Position numbers and translations under genes: made by a program. From Jidongwangia harbinensis (GTDB taxonomy: Bacteria; Actinomycetota; Actinomycetes; Mycobacteriales; Micromonosporaceae), in contig NZ_JAIWNC010000014.1 of the NCBI RefSeq assembly GCF_020216025.1, forward strand, positions 1 through 64,000: DNA of 64,000 bases. Reading direction: 5' to 3'. Shown here in pieces: positions 7,745 through 16,582 of this stretch (its first letter is position 1; every line of letters begins with the position of its first letter). The notes under the pieces were generated by a model, which did no database searches, was not told where the DNA came from, and saw only the letters and a program-made list of their open reading frames with translations.

Positions 7745-8788
7745 GTGACACGCCCGATCATCGGGCGGGTCGCGCCTGAGCAACGGCGATTCCCCGGTGC
7801 GCCGGCTCCCGCGCAGACACCTGTCGCGGAGCCGGGCACCGCGCGGATCGCCGTCGACCTCCTCGGCGGGGACCACGCTCCCGCCGTCGTGGTTGACGGC
7901 GCTCTGCTCGCCTGTCAGGCCGATCCGGCCCTGAAGCTGCTGCTCGTCGGCCCGGTCGAAGCCGCCGGCGAGGTTCTTGCCGCCCTGGACCCGGCCGATC
8001 GCGGGCGGGTGCGGTCGCTCGCCGCGGCGGGTACGCCGGTCAGCCACCCGGCCCACGCCGGCTGGATCGAGTCCGGTGTCCGCGCCGCCGTGCTGGCGGT
8101 CGCCCAGGGCAACGCGGACGCGGTGGTCTCGGCCGGTTCCACCGGCGCCACGGTCACCTCCGCCGCGCTCGGACTCGGCCGCTGGCCCGGGGTACGCCGG
8201 CCGGCCCTCGCCGCCGTCCTGCCCACCGTCGCCGGCCGGATGGTGCTGCTGGACGTCGGCGCCTCGGTCGACCCGGACGAGCACACGCTGGCCACCCACG
8301 CGCTGCTCGGCGCCGCGTACGCGAGCACCGCGCACGCCCGGTCCGCGCCGCGGGTCGGCCTGCTCACCATCGGCACCGAGCCCGGCAAGGGCGATCAGCT
8401 GCGCCGGGTCGCGGCCGCCGAACTGGCCCGTCTCGACCTGCCCGGCGAGGGCCGGTACATCGGCCTGGTCGAGGGCAACCACGTGGTCACCGGCGACGCC
8501 TGCGACGTCGTGGTGACCGACGGATACACCGGCAACGTGCTCCTCAAGGGCCTGGAGACCGCGTACGCCACGCTCGGCCCGCCCGGCGCTCCGGACACCG
8601 TGCCACCCCGCGCGGCGGTCCTGCTCGGGGTCTCCGGCACCGTCGTCGTCTGCCACGGCGCGGCCACCGGCCCCGATCTCGCCGCCGGCATCGCCCTCGC
8701 CGCCGACCTGCATCGCCGCGCCGCGGTGAACGCCATCGCGGCTCTCATGTCCGCCCGCAGTACCCACGAGGTGTCCGATGAGCAGTGA
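7745..8788 (+). CDS. plsX: Phosphate acyltransferase PlsX
   Basis: A 347-residue peripheral enzyme that converts acyl-ACP to acyl-phosphate, the donor for glycerolipid synthesis. Family landmarks are IAVDLLGGDHAPAVVV, SAGSTGATV, GNHVVTGDACDVVVTDGYTGNV and a final AVNAIAAL. The N-terminal 35 residues before the core are not typical of PlsX. The GTG at 7745 has only a weak Shine-Dalgarno, so the true start is uncertain. It overlaps rnc by 11 bp. No acpP gene lies between them, unlike the order in many bacteria. Confidence 0.92.
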   Translation: MTRPIIGRVAPEQRRFPGAPAPAQTPVAEPGTARIAVDLLGGDHAPAVVVDGALLACQADPALKLLLVGPVEAAGEVLAALDPADRGRVRSLAAAGTPVSHPAHAGWIESGVRAAVLAVAQGNADAVVSAGSTGATVTSAALGLGRWPGVRRPALAAVLPTVAGRMVLLDVGASVDPDEHTLATHALLGAAYASTAHARSAPRVGLLTIGTEPGKGDQLRRVAAAELARLDLPGEGRYIGLVEGNHVVTGDACDVVVTDGYTGNVLLKGLETAYATLGPPGAPDTVPPRAAVLLGVSGTVVVCHGAATGPDLAAGIALAADLHRRAAVNAIAALMSARSTHEVSDEQ

Positions 8789-9644
8789 CCACAAGAAGCG
8801 CCGCCCGCCGACCCTGCCGCTGGAGGAGGCCTTCGGTGTGCCGGTCGAACCGGACCTGCTGGAACGGGCGCTGACCCACCGTTCCTACGCGTACGAGAAC
8901 GGCGGCCTGCCGACCAACGAGCGGCTCGAGTTCCTGGGCGACTCGGTGCTCGGCGTGGTGATCACCTCGGCGCTCTTCCACAACCACCCGGACCTGCCCG
9001 AGGGCCAGCTCGCCAAGCTGCGCGCCAGCGTGGTCAACATGCACGCGCTGGCCGACGTCGCCCGTACCCTCGGGCCGCAGGGTCTGGGCCCGCACCTGCT
9101 GCTCGGCAAGGGCGAGGAGACCACCGGTGGCCGGGACAAGGCGAGCATCCTGGCGGACACGCTGGAGGCGCTGCTCGGTGCCATCTACCTGGAACACGGA
9201 CTGGACACCGCGGCCGAGGTGATCCACCGGCTCTTCGATCCGCTGATGGCCGAGTCGGCCGGCCGCGGTGCCGCGCTGGACTGGAAGACCAGCCTGCAGG
9301 AGCTGACCGCCGCGCTCGGGCTGGGCGTACCGGACTACGTCATCGACGACGCCGGACCGGACCACGCCAAGACGTTCACCGCGTGGGTGGTGGTGGCCGG
9401 CGAGCGGTACGGCGGCTCCGACGGCCGCAGCAAGAAGCAGGCCGAGCAGCGCGCCGCCGCGGCCGCCTGGCGGATGCTGACCGAGCGGGCCGAGGCCGCG
9501 ACGCCGCCGCCCGCGGTGGCCGGGGGCGGCCACGCCGATCCGGCCGAGGCCCCGGCGCTGGTCGCCGACGACGCACCCGGCAGCAACGGTGCCGAGCCCG
9601 CCGGTTCCGGCGAGTCCGCGGCCGCGGGCGACACCGAGCGGTGA
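8778..9644 (+). CDS. rnc: Ribonuclease III
   Basis: A 288-residue double-strand-specific endoribonuclease for rRNA and mRNA processing. The catalytic signature NERLEFLGDSVL is at residues 47-58. The second acidic cluster (KASILADTLEALLGAIY) and a C-terminal dsRNA-binding domain ending KKQAEQRAAAAAWRML are complete. A 50-residue Ala/Gly/Pro tail beyond the dsRBD is an actinobacterial-style disordered extension. The start lies inside the plsX end, and the stop overlaps the next GTG (GTGA). Confidence 0.96.
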   Translation: MSSDHKKRRPPTLPLEEAFGVPVEPDLLERALTHRSYAYENGGLPTNERLEFLGDSVLGVVITSALFHNHPDLPEGQLAKLRASVVNMHALADVARTLGPQGLGPHLLLGKGEETTGGRDKASILADTLEALLGAIYLEHGLDTAAEVIHRLFDPLMAESAGRGAALDWKTSLQELTAALGLGVPDYVIDDAGPDHAKTFTAWVVVAGERYGGSDGRSKKQAEQRAAAAAWRMLTERAEAATPPPAVAGGGHADPAEAPALVADDAPGSNGAEPAGSGESAAAGDTER

Positions 9645-10816
9645 GCGTCACGGCCGGCGACGTCCGGACCGAGGAGGAGGCGCCCGGCCTGTGGGAGCGG
9701 GCCGGTGGCTGGCCCGGCGTCGGCACCGCGGTCGGCATCCTGGCGCTGACCCGGTTCGGCCAGCTCGTCATGCTGCTCTGGCTGGGTGGTGCCGCGGCCG
9801 ATCCGGTGAGCCTGCGCAGCCGGCTGCTGGTCTGGGACGCCGGCTGGTTCCTGCGGGTGGCGGTCGACGGCTACCCGCACGACTACACGTACGAGCCGGA
9901 CGGCCGCCTGGCCGGCAACGAACTGGCGTTCTTCCCGCTCTACCCGATGCTGATCCGGCTGGTCGCGGCGCTCGGGGTGGAACCGGGCACCGCCGCGCTG
10001 CTGGTCAGCTGGACCGCGTCGATCGGCGCCGCGGTCGCGTTGCACCTGCTCGGCACCACGCTGTACGGCAAACGGGCGGGCTGGGCGCTGGTCGCGATCT
10101 GCTGCGCCGCCCCGGTCTCCGTGGTGCTCTCCATGGGCTACTCGGAGAGCCTGTTCCTGGCGCTGGTGGCCGGCATGCTGACGGCCGCGCACCGGCGGGT
10201 GTGGTGGGCGGCCGGACTGCTCGGCCTCGCCGCCGCACTGTCCCGCCCCACCGGGCTGGCCGCGGCCGTCGCGCTCGCCGTCGCCGTGGTGCTGGTGCTG
10301 CGCGCGGAACGCCGGTTCCAGTGGCAGCCACTGGCCGCCGCCGCGGTGGCGCTGGCCGGGGTGCCGGCGTACATCGGATGGGTGGCCTGGCGGGTCGGCG
10401 ACCCGTCCGCCTGGTTCCGGATCCAGGCCGCCGGCTGGGGCACCTCGTTCGACTTCGGCGCCAGCACCTGGGAGTTCCTGAGCCGCACGCTGAGCACCGG
10501 CGACGGCTGGGTGCCGCTGAGTGTCGCGCTGATCCTGCTGGCCGCGGCGGTCGCGGCGGGGGTGGCCCTGGCCAACCGCCCGTGGCTGCCGCTGGTGACG
10601 TACGGGCTCATCTCGATGGTGCTGGTGTACGGCCAGGCCGGCTTCTACCACTCCAAGCCACGCCTGCTGCTCCCCGTACTCTTGACGCTGCTGCCCGCCG
10701 TGGCCGCCGCGGCCCGGGCGCGCCCGCGGGTCGCGGTCCTGTCCATCGTCGCGTGGGCCGCGTTCGGCCTCTGGTACGGCGCCTACCTGGTCGCGGTCTG
10801 GCCGTACACGCTCTAG
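9641..10816 (+). CDS. PIG-V-like polytopic membrane mannosyltransferase
   Basis: A 391-residue integral membrane protein with about 9-10 hydrophobic segments. The first outward loop has WDAGWFLRVAVDGY, followed by FFPLYPMLIR and SMGYSESLFLALV, the pattern of GT-C glycosyltransferases of the PIG-V type that use polyprenyl-phosphate sugars. The likely role is adding mannose to a lipid-linked or secreted acceptor; the acceptor is unknown. The GTG at 9641 overlaps the rnc stop by 4 bp, giving translational coupling between rnc and mutM. Confidence 0.75.
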   Translation: MSVTAGDVRTEEEAPGLWERAGGWPGVGTAVGILALTRFGQLVMLLWLGGAAADPVSLRSRLLVWDAGWFLRVAVDGYPHDYTYEPDGRLAGNELAFFPLYPMLIRLVAALGVEPGTAALLVSWTASIGAAVALHLLGTTLYGKRAGWALVAICCAAPVSVVLSMGYSESLFLALVAGMLTAAHRRVWWAAGLLGLAAALSRPTGLAAAVALAVAVVLVLRAERRFQWQPLAAAAVALAGVPAYIGWVAWRVGDPSAWFRIQAAGWGTSFDFGASTWEFLSRTLSTGDGWVPLSVALILLAAAVAAGVALANRPWLPLVTYGLISMVLVYGQAGFYHSKPRLLLPVLLTLLPAVAAAARARPRVAVLSIVAWAAFGLWYGAYLVAVWPYTL

Positions 10817-10828
10817 TGAGGAATCGCC

Positions 10829-11692
10829 GTGCCCGAGCTTCCCGAGGTCGAGACCGTCCGGCAGGGGCTGGCCAAGTGGGTCGCCGGTCGCACCGTGGAC
10901 ACCGTCGAGGTGCACCATCCGCGGGCGATCCGCCGGCACCTGCCCGGTGACGAGCACTTCCGCGCCATGCTGCGCGGGCGCACCATCCTGGACGTGTCCC
11001 GGCGCGGCAAGTACCTGTGGTTGCCGCTGGACTCCGGCGACGCGGTGATCGCGCACCTGGGCATGAGCGGGCAGCTGCTGATGCAGCCGGCCGACGCCCC
11101 CGACGAGCTCCACCTGCGGGTCCGGATGACGTTCACCGACGGCGGGCCGCAGCTGCGGTTCGTGGACCAGCGCACGTTCGGCGGGCTGTCCGTCTCGGAG
11201 GACGGCGCGGAGCTGCCCGCGGAGATCGCGCACATCGCCCGCGATCCGATGGACCCGCTCTTCGACGACGAGGAGTTCGTCGCCGGGGTACGCCGCAAGC
11301 ACACCGAGATCAAGCGGGCGCTGCTGGACCAGACGCTGATCTCCGGGGTCGGCAACATCTACGCCGACGAGGCGTTGTGGCGGGCCCAGCTGCACGGCGC
11401 CCGCCCCACCGACGCGCTGACCCGGCCGGCGGTACGCCGGCTGCTCGCCCACGTCCGCGACGTGCTCGCCGAGGCGATCGTCGCCGGCGGCACCAGCTTC
11501 GACGCGCTGTACGTCAACGTGAACGGGCAGAGCGGCTACTTCGACCGGGCCCTGAACGCCTACGGCCGGGAGGGCGAACCGTGCCGGCGGTGCGGGGCGC
11601 CGATCCGGCGGGAACAGTTCATGAACCGCTCGTCGTACAGCTGTCCGCGTTGTCAGCCACGTCCGCGCCGGTTGCCCGGCCGGCCGGGCTGA
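10829..11692 (+). CDS. mutM: Formamidopyrimidine-DNA glycosylase
   Basis: A 287-residue base-excision-repair glycosylase/AP lyase for 8-oxoguanine. MPELPEVETVR gives the catalytic Pro2 and Glu3. The H2TH region includes SGVGNIYADEALW. The C-terminal zinc finger (CRRCGAPIRR and YSCPRCQ) is intact. The GTG at 10829 follows GAGG. The last 74 bp overlap the 3' end of the convergent spherulin-like gene. Confidence 0.97.
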   Translation: MPELPEVETVRQGLAKWVAGRTVDTVEVHHPRAIRRHLPGDEHFRAMLRGRTILDVSRRGKYLWLPLDSGDAVIAHLGMSGQLLMQPADAPDELHLRVRMTFTDGGPQLRFVDQRTFGGLSVSEDGAELPAEIAHIARDPMDPLFDDEEFVAGVRRKHTEIKRALLDQTLISGVGNIYADEALWRAQLHGARPTDALTRPAVRRLLAHVRDVLAEAIVAGGTSFDALYVNVNGQSGYFDRALNAYGREGEPCRRCGAPIRREQFMNRSSYSCPRCQPRPRRLPGRPG

Positions 11693-12203
11693 CGTCGGTG
11701 GCCAGCCCGAACCCGGCACCGCGACGGCCCATCAACCGCCGCGCCGCGGTGAGCAGCGCGGTCGGCACACCGTGCACGATGTGCCCGTCGCCGGGGCGCC
11801 CGCCGTCGCCGTCCCACCCCTGGTACGCCGACCACGGACCGTCGAACGTGCAGATCCGTACGCCCAGATCACGGTAGAGCGGGTGGGTCGGCACGCCGGG
11901 GTTCAGCACCACCCGGTGCAGCCCGCGGCGGGCCGCCAGCCGGACCGTCAGCGCGACCGGGCCGACCCCGCTCGGACCGGCCGGCGCCCGGTCCAGGAAC
12001 AGCCCCTGCACGCCGTCCACCCGCCAGTCGTCCACGTCGGCCAGGACGTCGGCCAGCGAACGACCGCCCCAGTCCAGGTCCACCCGGCCCAGCACGTGAT
12101 GGGTGGTGCGCCGCGCACCGGGCCGGTCCTGCACCAGCCAGGTGTCGGCGTCCAGCGGAAGGTCCGGCGACGGGTGGGCGTACGGGGGGAATACGGTCTT
12201 CAC
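11619..12203 (-). CDS. Spherulin-4-like (GH135-fold) protein of a Pel-like trio
   Basis: A 194-residue protein without a signal peptide. Its pattern (PYAHPSPDLP at the start, WRVDGVQGLFLDRAP near residue 62, VVLNPGVPTHPLYRDLG, then CTFDG) follows spherulation-specific family 4 proteins, whose fungal member Sph3 (GH135) cleaves galactosamine-rich polymers. The usual acidic pair in the GIF-DE motif reads D-R here and the later E is replaced (FDG), so catalysis is doubtful. The GTG at 12203 overlaps the stop of the membrane gene (GTGA) and follows GGAG. Its last 25 codons are antisense to the mutM zinc finger. It could be a lectin-like or trimming partner of the polymer-making genes upstream. 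Confidence 0.65.
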   Translation of the reverse strand: MKTVFPPYAHPSPDLPLDADTWLVQDRPGARRTTHHVLGRVDLDWGGRSLADVLADVDDWRVDGVQGLFLDRAPAGPSGVGPVALTVRLAARRGLHRVVLNPGVPTHPLYRDLGVRICTFDGPWSAYQGWDGDGGRPGDGHIVHGVPTALLTAARRLMGRRGAGFGLATDVSPAGRATGADVADNADSCTTSGS

Positions 12204-13654
12204 GACGTTCTCCGATGATCTGCAGCGGTGTGGGCGACGGCCAGCAGGCCGAACAGGTGGATCACCGCCAGCACGACGACGATGCGGGTCAGCGGATCCA
12301 GCCCGGGTAGCGGCGCGAGCGGCAGCGCCACGATGGCTAACGGGGCAGCGGCCGCGCACGTCGCGGCGATTACCGTGCGACCCCGCGCGGCGAGCAGGAA
12401 GGTGGCGGCGAGCAGACCGCCCAGCAGCGTTCCGGCGGCCAGGGAGAGCACCGTTTCCCGGGCGCCGTCCACGGTCGACAACCCGTACGGGAGCCGGTAC
12501 GCGACCGCGGCCAGCGCGAACCCGGCGGCGAGTGGCGGCACCAGCGCGGCGACCGTGGCGACCGCGACGCTGCGGACGTGCCGGCGGTGGTCCCGGCCGC
12601 TGTCCAGGGCGTCCAGGCCCACCTCCACCTGGTGCCGGTGCCAGCCCACCAGCACCTCCAGCGCCGGCACGGCGAGCAGCAGCGGCACCGCGGCCGCCGT
12701 GGTGGTACCGGACGGCCCGGCCCGCCAGATCAGGACCACGCAGAGCGCCTGCGCGGCACCCACGATCAGGTAGCCGATCCCGCGCCGGACGCCGGCGGCG
12801 CCGAGCGCGGGGCGGTCCGGCACCGCGCGGCCGATCACCGGCCGGTACGCCCGCACCACCGCCACCACGATCGCGGCCGGCAGCAGCGTGCCGACCGGCA
12901 CCCGGTCCGCCCAGGACTGCCCGGCCGCCGCGGCCACGCTGACCGCGCCCAGCAGCCAGCACGGCAGACTCCACCGGATCACCGCCGCCTCGGCCCGGGT
13001 CACCAGCGCGGCGGTGACCACGGCCAGCGCGGCCAGCCCGCCCACGCCGACCACCCCGGCGAGCATCCGGTCCGGGCCCAGCCAGGCGTCCGGGGCCACC
13101 CACACGAACGCGCACCACAGCCCGGCGCAGGCCGCGAAGCCGCCGCCGACGAGCCGGGCCGCCGGTGCCGGTCCGGCATTGCCGGCCACCGCCGCACCCA
13201 CGCTGGTCAGGCCCTGGGCGGCGGCCCATCCGAGGACGAAGGTCACCGCGGGCACCAGCCAGCCGACCCGGCCGAGCGGCTCGGCGGCGGCCACGGCCAC
13301 CCCCAACGGGCCCAGGTAGAGCGCGCACCGCAGCAGCGCGGCCCGCAGGTAGGCGCGCCGGGCCGGGGCGCGGCGGCTGCCCCGGTGGGTCCGGGCGGCC
13401 CGCCGCAGGCGCAGGTGGGCGAGCACGGACCGGCCGAGGCTGTCGGCGGACATGCCGTACCGCTCGCGCGCCGCGGTGTCGTCCACGCCGAGCACGGCCA
13501 TCTCGGCGGCGACGTCGTCGACGTCGACCACGTCGTCCGCCTCGAGCCGCCGGATCAGTTCGGCCACGGACGGTTCGACGGCCGGGACCAGGACCGGCGG
13601 GCCCGGCACGGGTTGTCGACGGCGCCGGGACCGGCGCGGAGGGGAGATGATCAT
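12200..13654 (-). CDS. 12-TM membrane protein of a Pel-like trio (PelG-like by context)
   Basis: A 484-residue integral membrane protein. A soluble N-terminal part of about 90 residues (AVEPSVAELIRRLEADDVVD) is followed by roughly 12 hydrophobic segments up to residue 475. That topology and the gene order behind a PelF-like transferase resemble PelG, the polysaccharide transporter of the Pel system, but I cannot see convincing sequence identity to PelG. The start ATG overlaps the transferase stop (ATGA) and the stop overlaps the next start, so the three genes are translated as a unit. The likely role is polymer export or a membrane scaffold. Confidence 0.6.
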   Translation of the reverse strand: MIISPPRRSRRRRQPVPGPPVLVPAVEPSVAELIRRLEADDVVDVDDVAAEMAVLGVDDTAARERYGMSADSLGRSVLAHLRLRRAARTHRGSRRAPARRAYLRAALLRCALYLGPLGVAVAAAEPLGRVGWLVPAVTFVLGWAAAQGLTSVGAAVAGNAGPAPAARLVGGGFAACAGLWCAFVWVAPDAWLGPDRMLAGVVGVGGLAALAVVTAALVTRAEAAVIRWSLPCWLLGAVSVAAAAGQSWADRVPVGTLLPAAIVVAVVRAYRPVIGRAVPDRPALGAAGVRRGIGYLIVGAAQALCVVLIWRAGPSGTTTAAAVPLLLAVPALEVLVGWHRHQVEVGLDALDSGRDHRRHVRSVAVATVAALVPPLAAGFALAAVAYRLPYGLSTVDGARETVLSLAAGTLLGGLLAATFLLAARGRTVIAATCAAAAPLAIVALPLAPLPGLDPLTRIVVVLAVIHLFGLLAVAHTAADHRRTS

Positions 13655-15225
13655 GTGTCCTCCCGGATCAGCCAGCGGACGGTGGTGGGCAGCGCGGCCC
13701 GGGGCGCCGGCACCGCGAGTGCCAGCTCGTAGGCCCGGGCCGGCGGCGGCCCGGCCAGGTCGGTGTAGAGCGCGCCGTAGGCACGGACCACGCGGTCCGT
13801 GGTGAAGTGCGCGAGCGCCCGCCGCCGGGCCGCGTCACCGAGCGCGCGGCGGCGCTCCGGCGAGCGGAGCAGGTCCACACAGGCCGCGGCGAGCGCCGCC
13901 GGGTCGTCCGCGGGCACCAGCACGCCGGCGTCGCCGAGCGTCTCCGCCGCCGGGCCGACGTCCACCCCGACGACGGCACGGCCCGACATCATGGCCTCGA
14001 TCAGGCGGTACGGCGGGTCGGCCGGCCCGGGTACGTGCAGCACCACGTGGCCGGCGGCGTACCGGTCGCGGGGGTCGGCCGGCAGCGGATGCAGCCGGAT
14101 GGCGCGTCCCAGCCCGGTGCGGTCGATCTGCTCGGCGCAGTGGTCCTCGTGTGCCGGCGTCACGCCGACCAGGTGCAGCACCGTGCCGGGGACGCGCGCC
14201 ACGACGCTGCCGAACGCGGCCAGCAGCGGAGCCAGCCCGCTGCCCGGTCCGCCGCTGCCGGCCCAGACCAGGGCCGGCTCGGCGAGCTGCGGTTCCGGTT
14301 CGGTCGCATAGTCCGACGGGTCCACGCCGGCCGGGACCGGCACCATCCGCGCCGGACGGGCACCGTGCCGCAGTGCCCAGGCGTGGTGGTACTCGCTCAG
14401 CGGTGCGATCAGCCCGGCGGCGCCGTACCCGGTGCGGGCGACCGACCGGCGGAACCGGCGCAGCACGGTCCGTACCGCGGGGGAGAGCCGTTCCTCGGCG
14501 GGCCGCAGGCGGGCCACCGGCGCGCGGGCCTCGGTGAGCAGCAGCGGGGTGCCGGTGCGCCAGTGACCGGCCAGGGCGGCCAGCAGTGGGGTGGTCCCGC
14601 CCACGCAGTGCACCAGGTCGGCCGGTGCGGGCTGGACGGCGAGGGCGCGGGTGGCGTGCCGCAGCAGGGTGGCCGCGCTGCGGGCGTCGCGCACGCTGAG
14701 CCGGGGTAGCGGGAGGCGTTCCGGTCCGGCGACGGCGCGGCCGGCCCGCCAGGCGTCCAGCAGGACGTCGGCGAGCGGCGTGCCGGTCAGCGGGCTGCGC
14801 GCGGCCTGCGCTGGTGTTCCACTGGAGCGCTCCAGTGGAACACCAGCGCTGGTTTGCGGGCCGGATGACGACGTCGGTGTTCCACCCGGTACCGCGATGT
14901 CGGCGAGCTGACGCAGGCCGGCGGCGAACATCTCGTCGGCGTGGTCCTGTTCGCCGAGCAGCCCGCGGCAGAGCAGCACGGCGGCCGCGGTGGCGGCCTC
15001 GTCGGCGTCGCCGCGGCGGCGTTCGTCGCGGGCCAGGGTGACCGCGTGCGCCGAGGCCACGTGTCGTCCGAGCCGGTACGCCGGCCCGCCCGTCGGCTCC
15101 CGGTCGGTGATCGTCAGCAGGTCGAAGGTGAACCGGTCGAGCCCGTCGACGAGCGTGCGGCACCAGCCGCCGAGTGCGTCCCGGCGGTACGGGTACCCGC
15201 CGCCGGTGAGCAGACAGATGCGCAT
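13651..15225 (-). CDS. DUF3492/PelF-like GT4 glycosyltransferase
   Basis: A 524-residue GT-B fold transferase. The N-terminus RICLLTGGGYPYRRDALGGW is a diverged form of the PelF/DUF3492 opening (TYPYV-GGVS-W), and the C-terminal GT4 half has VWAGSGGPGSGLAPLLAAF and the donor-site LIEAMMSGRAVVGVD with a following E. PelF polymerises UDP-activated hexosamines in Pel synthesis; the sugar used here is unknown. Residues about 115-150 form a Ser/Thr/Pro insert that contains a 42-bp palindrome in DNA and looks like a later insertion. First gene of the trio, 138 bp downstream of the CAP gene on the same strand; the Shine-Dalgarno is weak. Confidence 0.75.
   Translation of the reverse strand: MRICLLTGGGYPYRRDALGGWCRTLVDGLDRFTFDLLTITDREPTGGPAYRLGRHVASAHAVTLARDERRRGDADEAATAAAVLLCRGLLGEQDHADEMFAAGLRQLADIAVPGGTPTSSSGPQTSAGVPLERSSGTPAQAARSPLTGTPLADVLLDAWRAGRAVAGPERLPLPRLSVRDARSAATLLRHATRALAVQPAPADLVHCVGGTTPLLAALAGHWRTGTPLLLTEARAPVARLRPAEERLSPAVRTVLRRFRRSVARTGYGAAGLIAPLSEYHHAWALRHGARPARMVPVPAGVDPSDYATEPEPQLAEPALVWAGSGGPGSGLAPLLAAFGSVVARVPGTVLHLVGVTPAHEDHCAEQIDRTGLGRAIRLHPLPADPRDRYAAGHVVLHVPGPADPPYRLIEAMMSGRAVVGVDVGPAAETLGDAGVLVPADDPAALAAACVDLLRSPERRRALGDAARRRALAHFTTDRVVRAYGALYTDLAGPPPARAYELALAVPAPRAALPTTVRWLIREDT
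14808..14849. repeat. 42-bp perfect palindrome inside the PelF-like gene
   Basis: The two 21-bp halves are exact complements, centred between 14828 and 14829 (core TGGAGCGCTCCA). After one mismatch the pairing continues two more bases. A further copy of the outer motif GGTGTTCCAC is at 14876-14885. It is in frame and encodes a low-complexity SAGVPLERSSGTPAQ stretch. It could be a REP- or MITE-like palindromic element. Confidence 0.85.
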
Positions 15226-15363
15226 GCCGGGCTCAGCACCGCGGGCGCGGACGGGGAGGCGATATCACGCTGGACGCAACGACACAGCAGGGAAAAGTGA
15301 CGGGATCGTGTCAGCCCGGCAACAGTTGCTCGCACTATTTGTACGTTTTGCCGACCCGCTGTC

Positions 15364-16185
15364 CTAGGAACGCCCGAACAGCTGACCCCAGACCAGCGTC
15401 CCGTCGACGCCCTTCACCACGCCCACCCCGATCGTGCTGAAGTCGCAGTTCAGGATGTTCTTGCGGTGTCCGTCGCTGTTCATCCAGCTGGTCATCACGG
15501 CGGCCGCGTCGCGCTGCCCGCGGGCCACGTTCTCGCCGCCGGGGCTGTCGTACCCCTGCGCCTTGGCCCGGTCCACGAACGAGCGCCCGTCGTCGCTGAC
15601 GTGGCTGATGTAGAGGTCGTCGTGCCGGCCCAGTTCCGCCACGTGCAGCCGCATCGCGGTACGCAGGCGGGTGTTCAGCCGGACCGACCCGCAGCCGGCG
15701 TCGTCCCGCTCGACGTTGACCAGCCGGATCACCTCGTTCTCCTGCGACACCTGGTCCGAGGAGACCCGGGTGGTCGCCGCGGTGGTGCGCTTGCGGGTGG
15801 GGGTGACCTTCGGCTTCGGCCTGGTGGTCGCCTTCGGTCGGGTCTTGCTGGGCGTCGGCTTCGGTGTCGTTGATGCCTTCGGTGCCGCCGAGGCGGACGG
15901 TGCCCGTGGGGCCCGGGACGCCGGCCTGGCACCGGGTATCCCGCCGCCGGTGCCCGGTGCGGCGGCCGCGCCGGTCCGGTCGGCGGCCGTGCCGGAACCG
16001 GTCAGGCTCGCCGGGAGCATCGCGGCGCCGAGGCCGAACGCCCCGAGCAGGCCGGTCACGGTGAGCGCCAGGGCGGCCTGGACCGGCATCACCCGCCGGC
16101 CCCGGTGGCGTCCCGCGCTGCCCGCTCGCGCCGCGCTGCCCGTTCGCCCTGGTCGGCTTCCGCTCGGTTCGACTGCCCCGCGCAC
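15364..16185 (-). CDS. CAP-domain (SCP/PR-1 type) membrane-anchored or secreted protein
   Basis: A 273-residue protein. A basic N-terminus, one hydrophobic segment at about 33-55, a long Pro/Thr/Lys-rich spacer (about 85-135) and a C-terminal CAP domain. The CAP hallmarks are NVERDDAGCGSVRLN, SHVSDDGRSFVDR, GGENVARG and WMNSDGHRKNILNCDF. Bacterial CAP proteins are extracytoplasmic and some bind or alter wall components; the activity is unknown. The GTG at 16185 follows GGAGG at ideal spacing. It may share transcripts with the Pel-like trio 138 bp downstream. A second, smaller CAP protein is encoded at 35916. Confidence 0.9.
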   Translation of the reverse strand: MRGAVEPSGSRPGRTGSAARAGSAGRHRGRRVMPVQAALALTVTGLLGAFGLGAAMLPASLTGSGTAADRTGAAAAPGTGGGIPGARPASRAPRAPSASAAPKASTTPKPTPSKTRPKATTRPKPKVTPTRKRTTAATTRVSSDQVSQENEVIRLVNVERDDAGCGSVRLNTRLRTAMRLHVAELGRHDDLYISHVSDDGRSFVDRAKAQGYDSPGGENVARGQRDAAAVMTSWMNSDGHRKNILNCDFSTIGVGVVKGVDGTLVWGQLFGRS

Positions 16186-16582
16186 CTACTGCCTCCGCGT
16201 CCTCGTGGATCGAGCGGTCTCGACCCGGGCGACGGTAAGCAGGGCATATGCCGCGCAGCAAACCAGCTAAGGAAGACATAAGTCGCCGATAAGGCCCGGG
16301 CGTGGCGTGATTCACTGGGGTGACGGGCTCGACGCGCTGTGCACGGCTTGACGAGGCGGAGGTCTCGGCGGACTATAGAAGGGTCGCCAGTCGCGCCCAA
16401 CCGCGTCCAGCTAACTGCCGGATGCGGAAGATCTGCACTCAAAGGTACGTTCCGGGTGCAGGGTTCTGTGCCCGTCGCGTGTCAGTCGGGTGCAGGTGTG
16501 CGGTTTTGCTGGGCGCGCGTTGGCCGGCCTTTCCGGCAGCGCTTATACAAAAAGAGACTGCAGCGTCTCACTAGGAGTCAAG
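16186..16582. other. Intergenic region between divergent CAP and coiled-coil genes
   Basis: 397 bp without a supportable gene. On the plus strand a possible promoter is TTGACG at 16348-16353 with TATAGA at 16374-16379; the 20-bp spacing is long, so this is tentative. A GAGAC-TGCAGC-GTCTC inverted repeat lies just before the AGGAG ribosome site of the next gene. Confidence 0.4.

Noticed and set aside
9335..11719. 794-codon minus-strand frame across rnc end, PIG-V-like gene and mutM
   Set aside because: Arg/Gln/His-rich filler crossing three well-supported genes.
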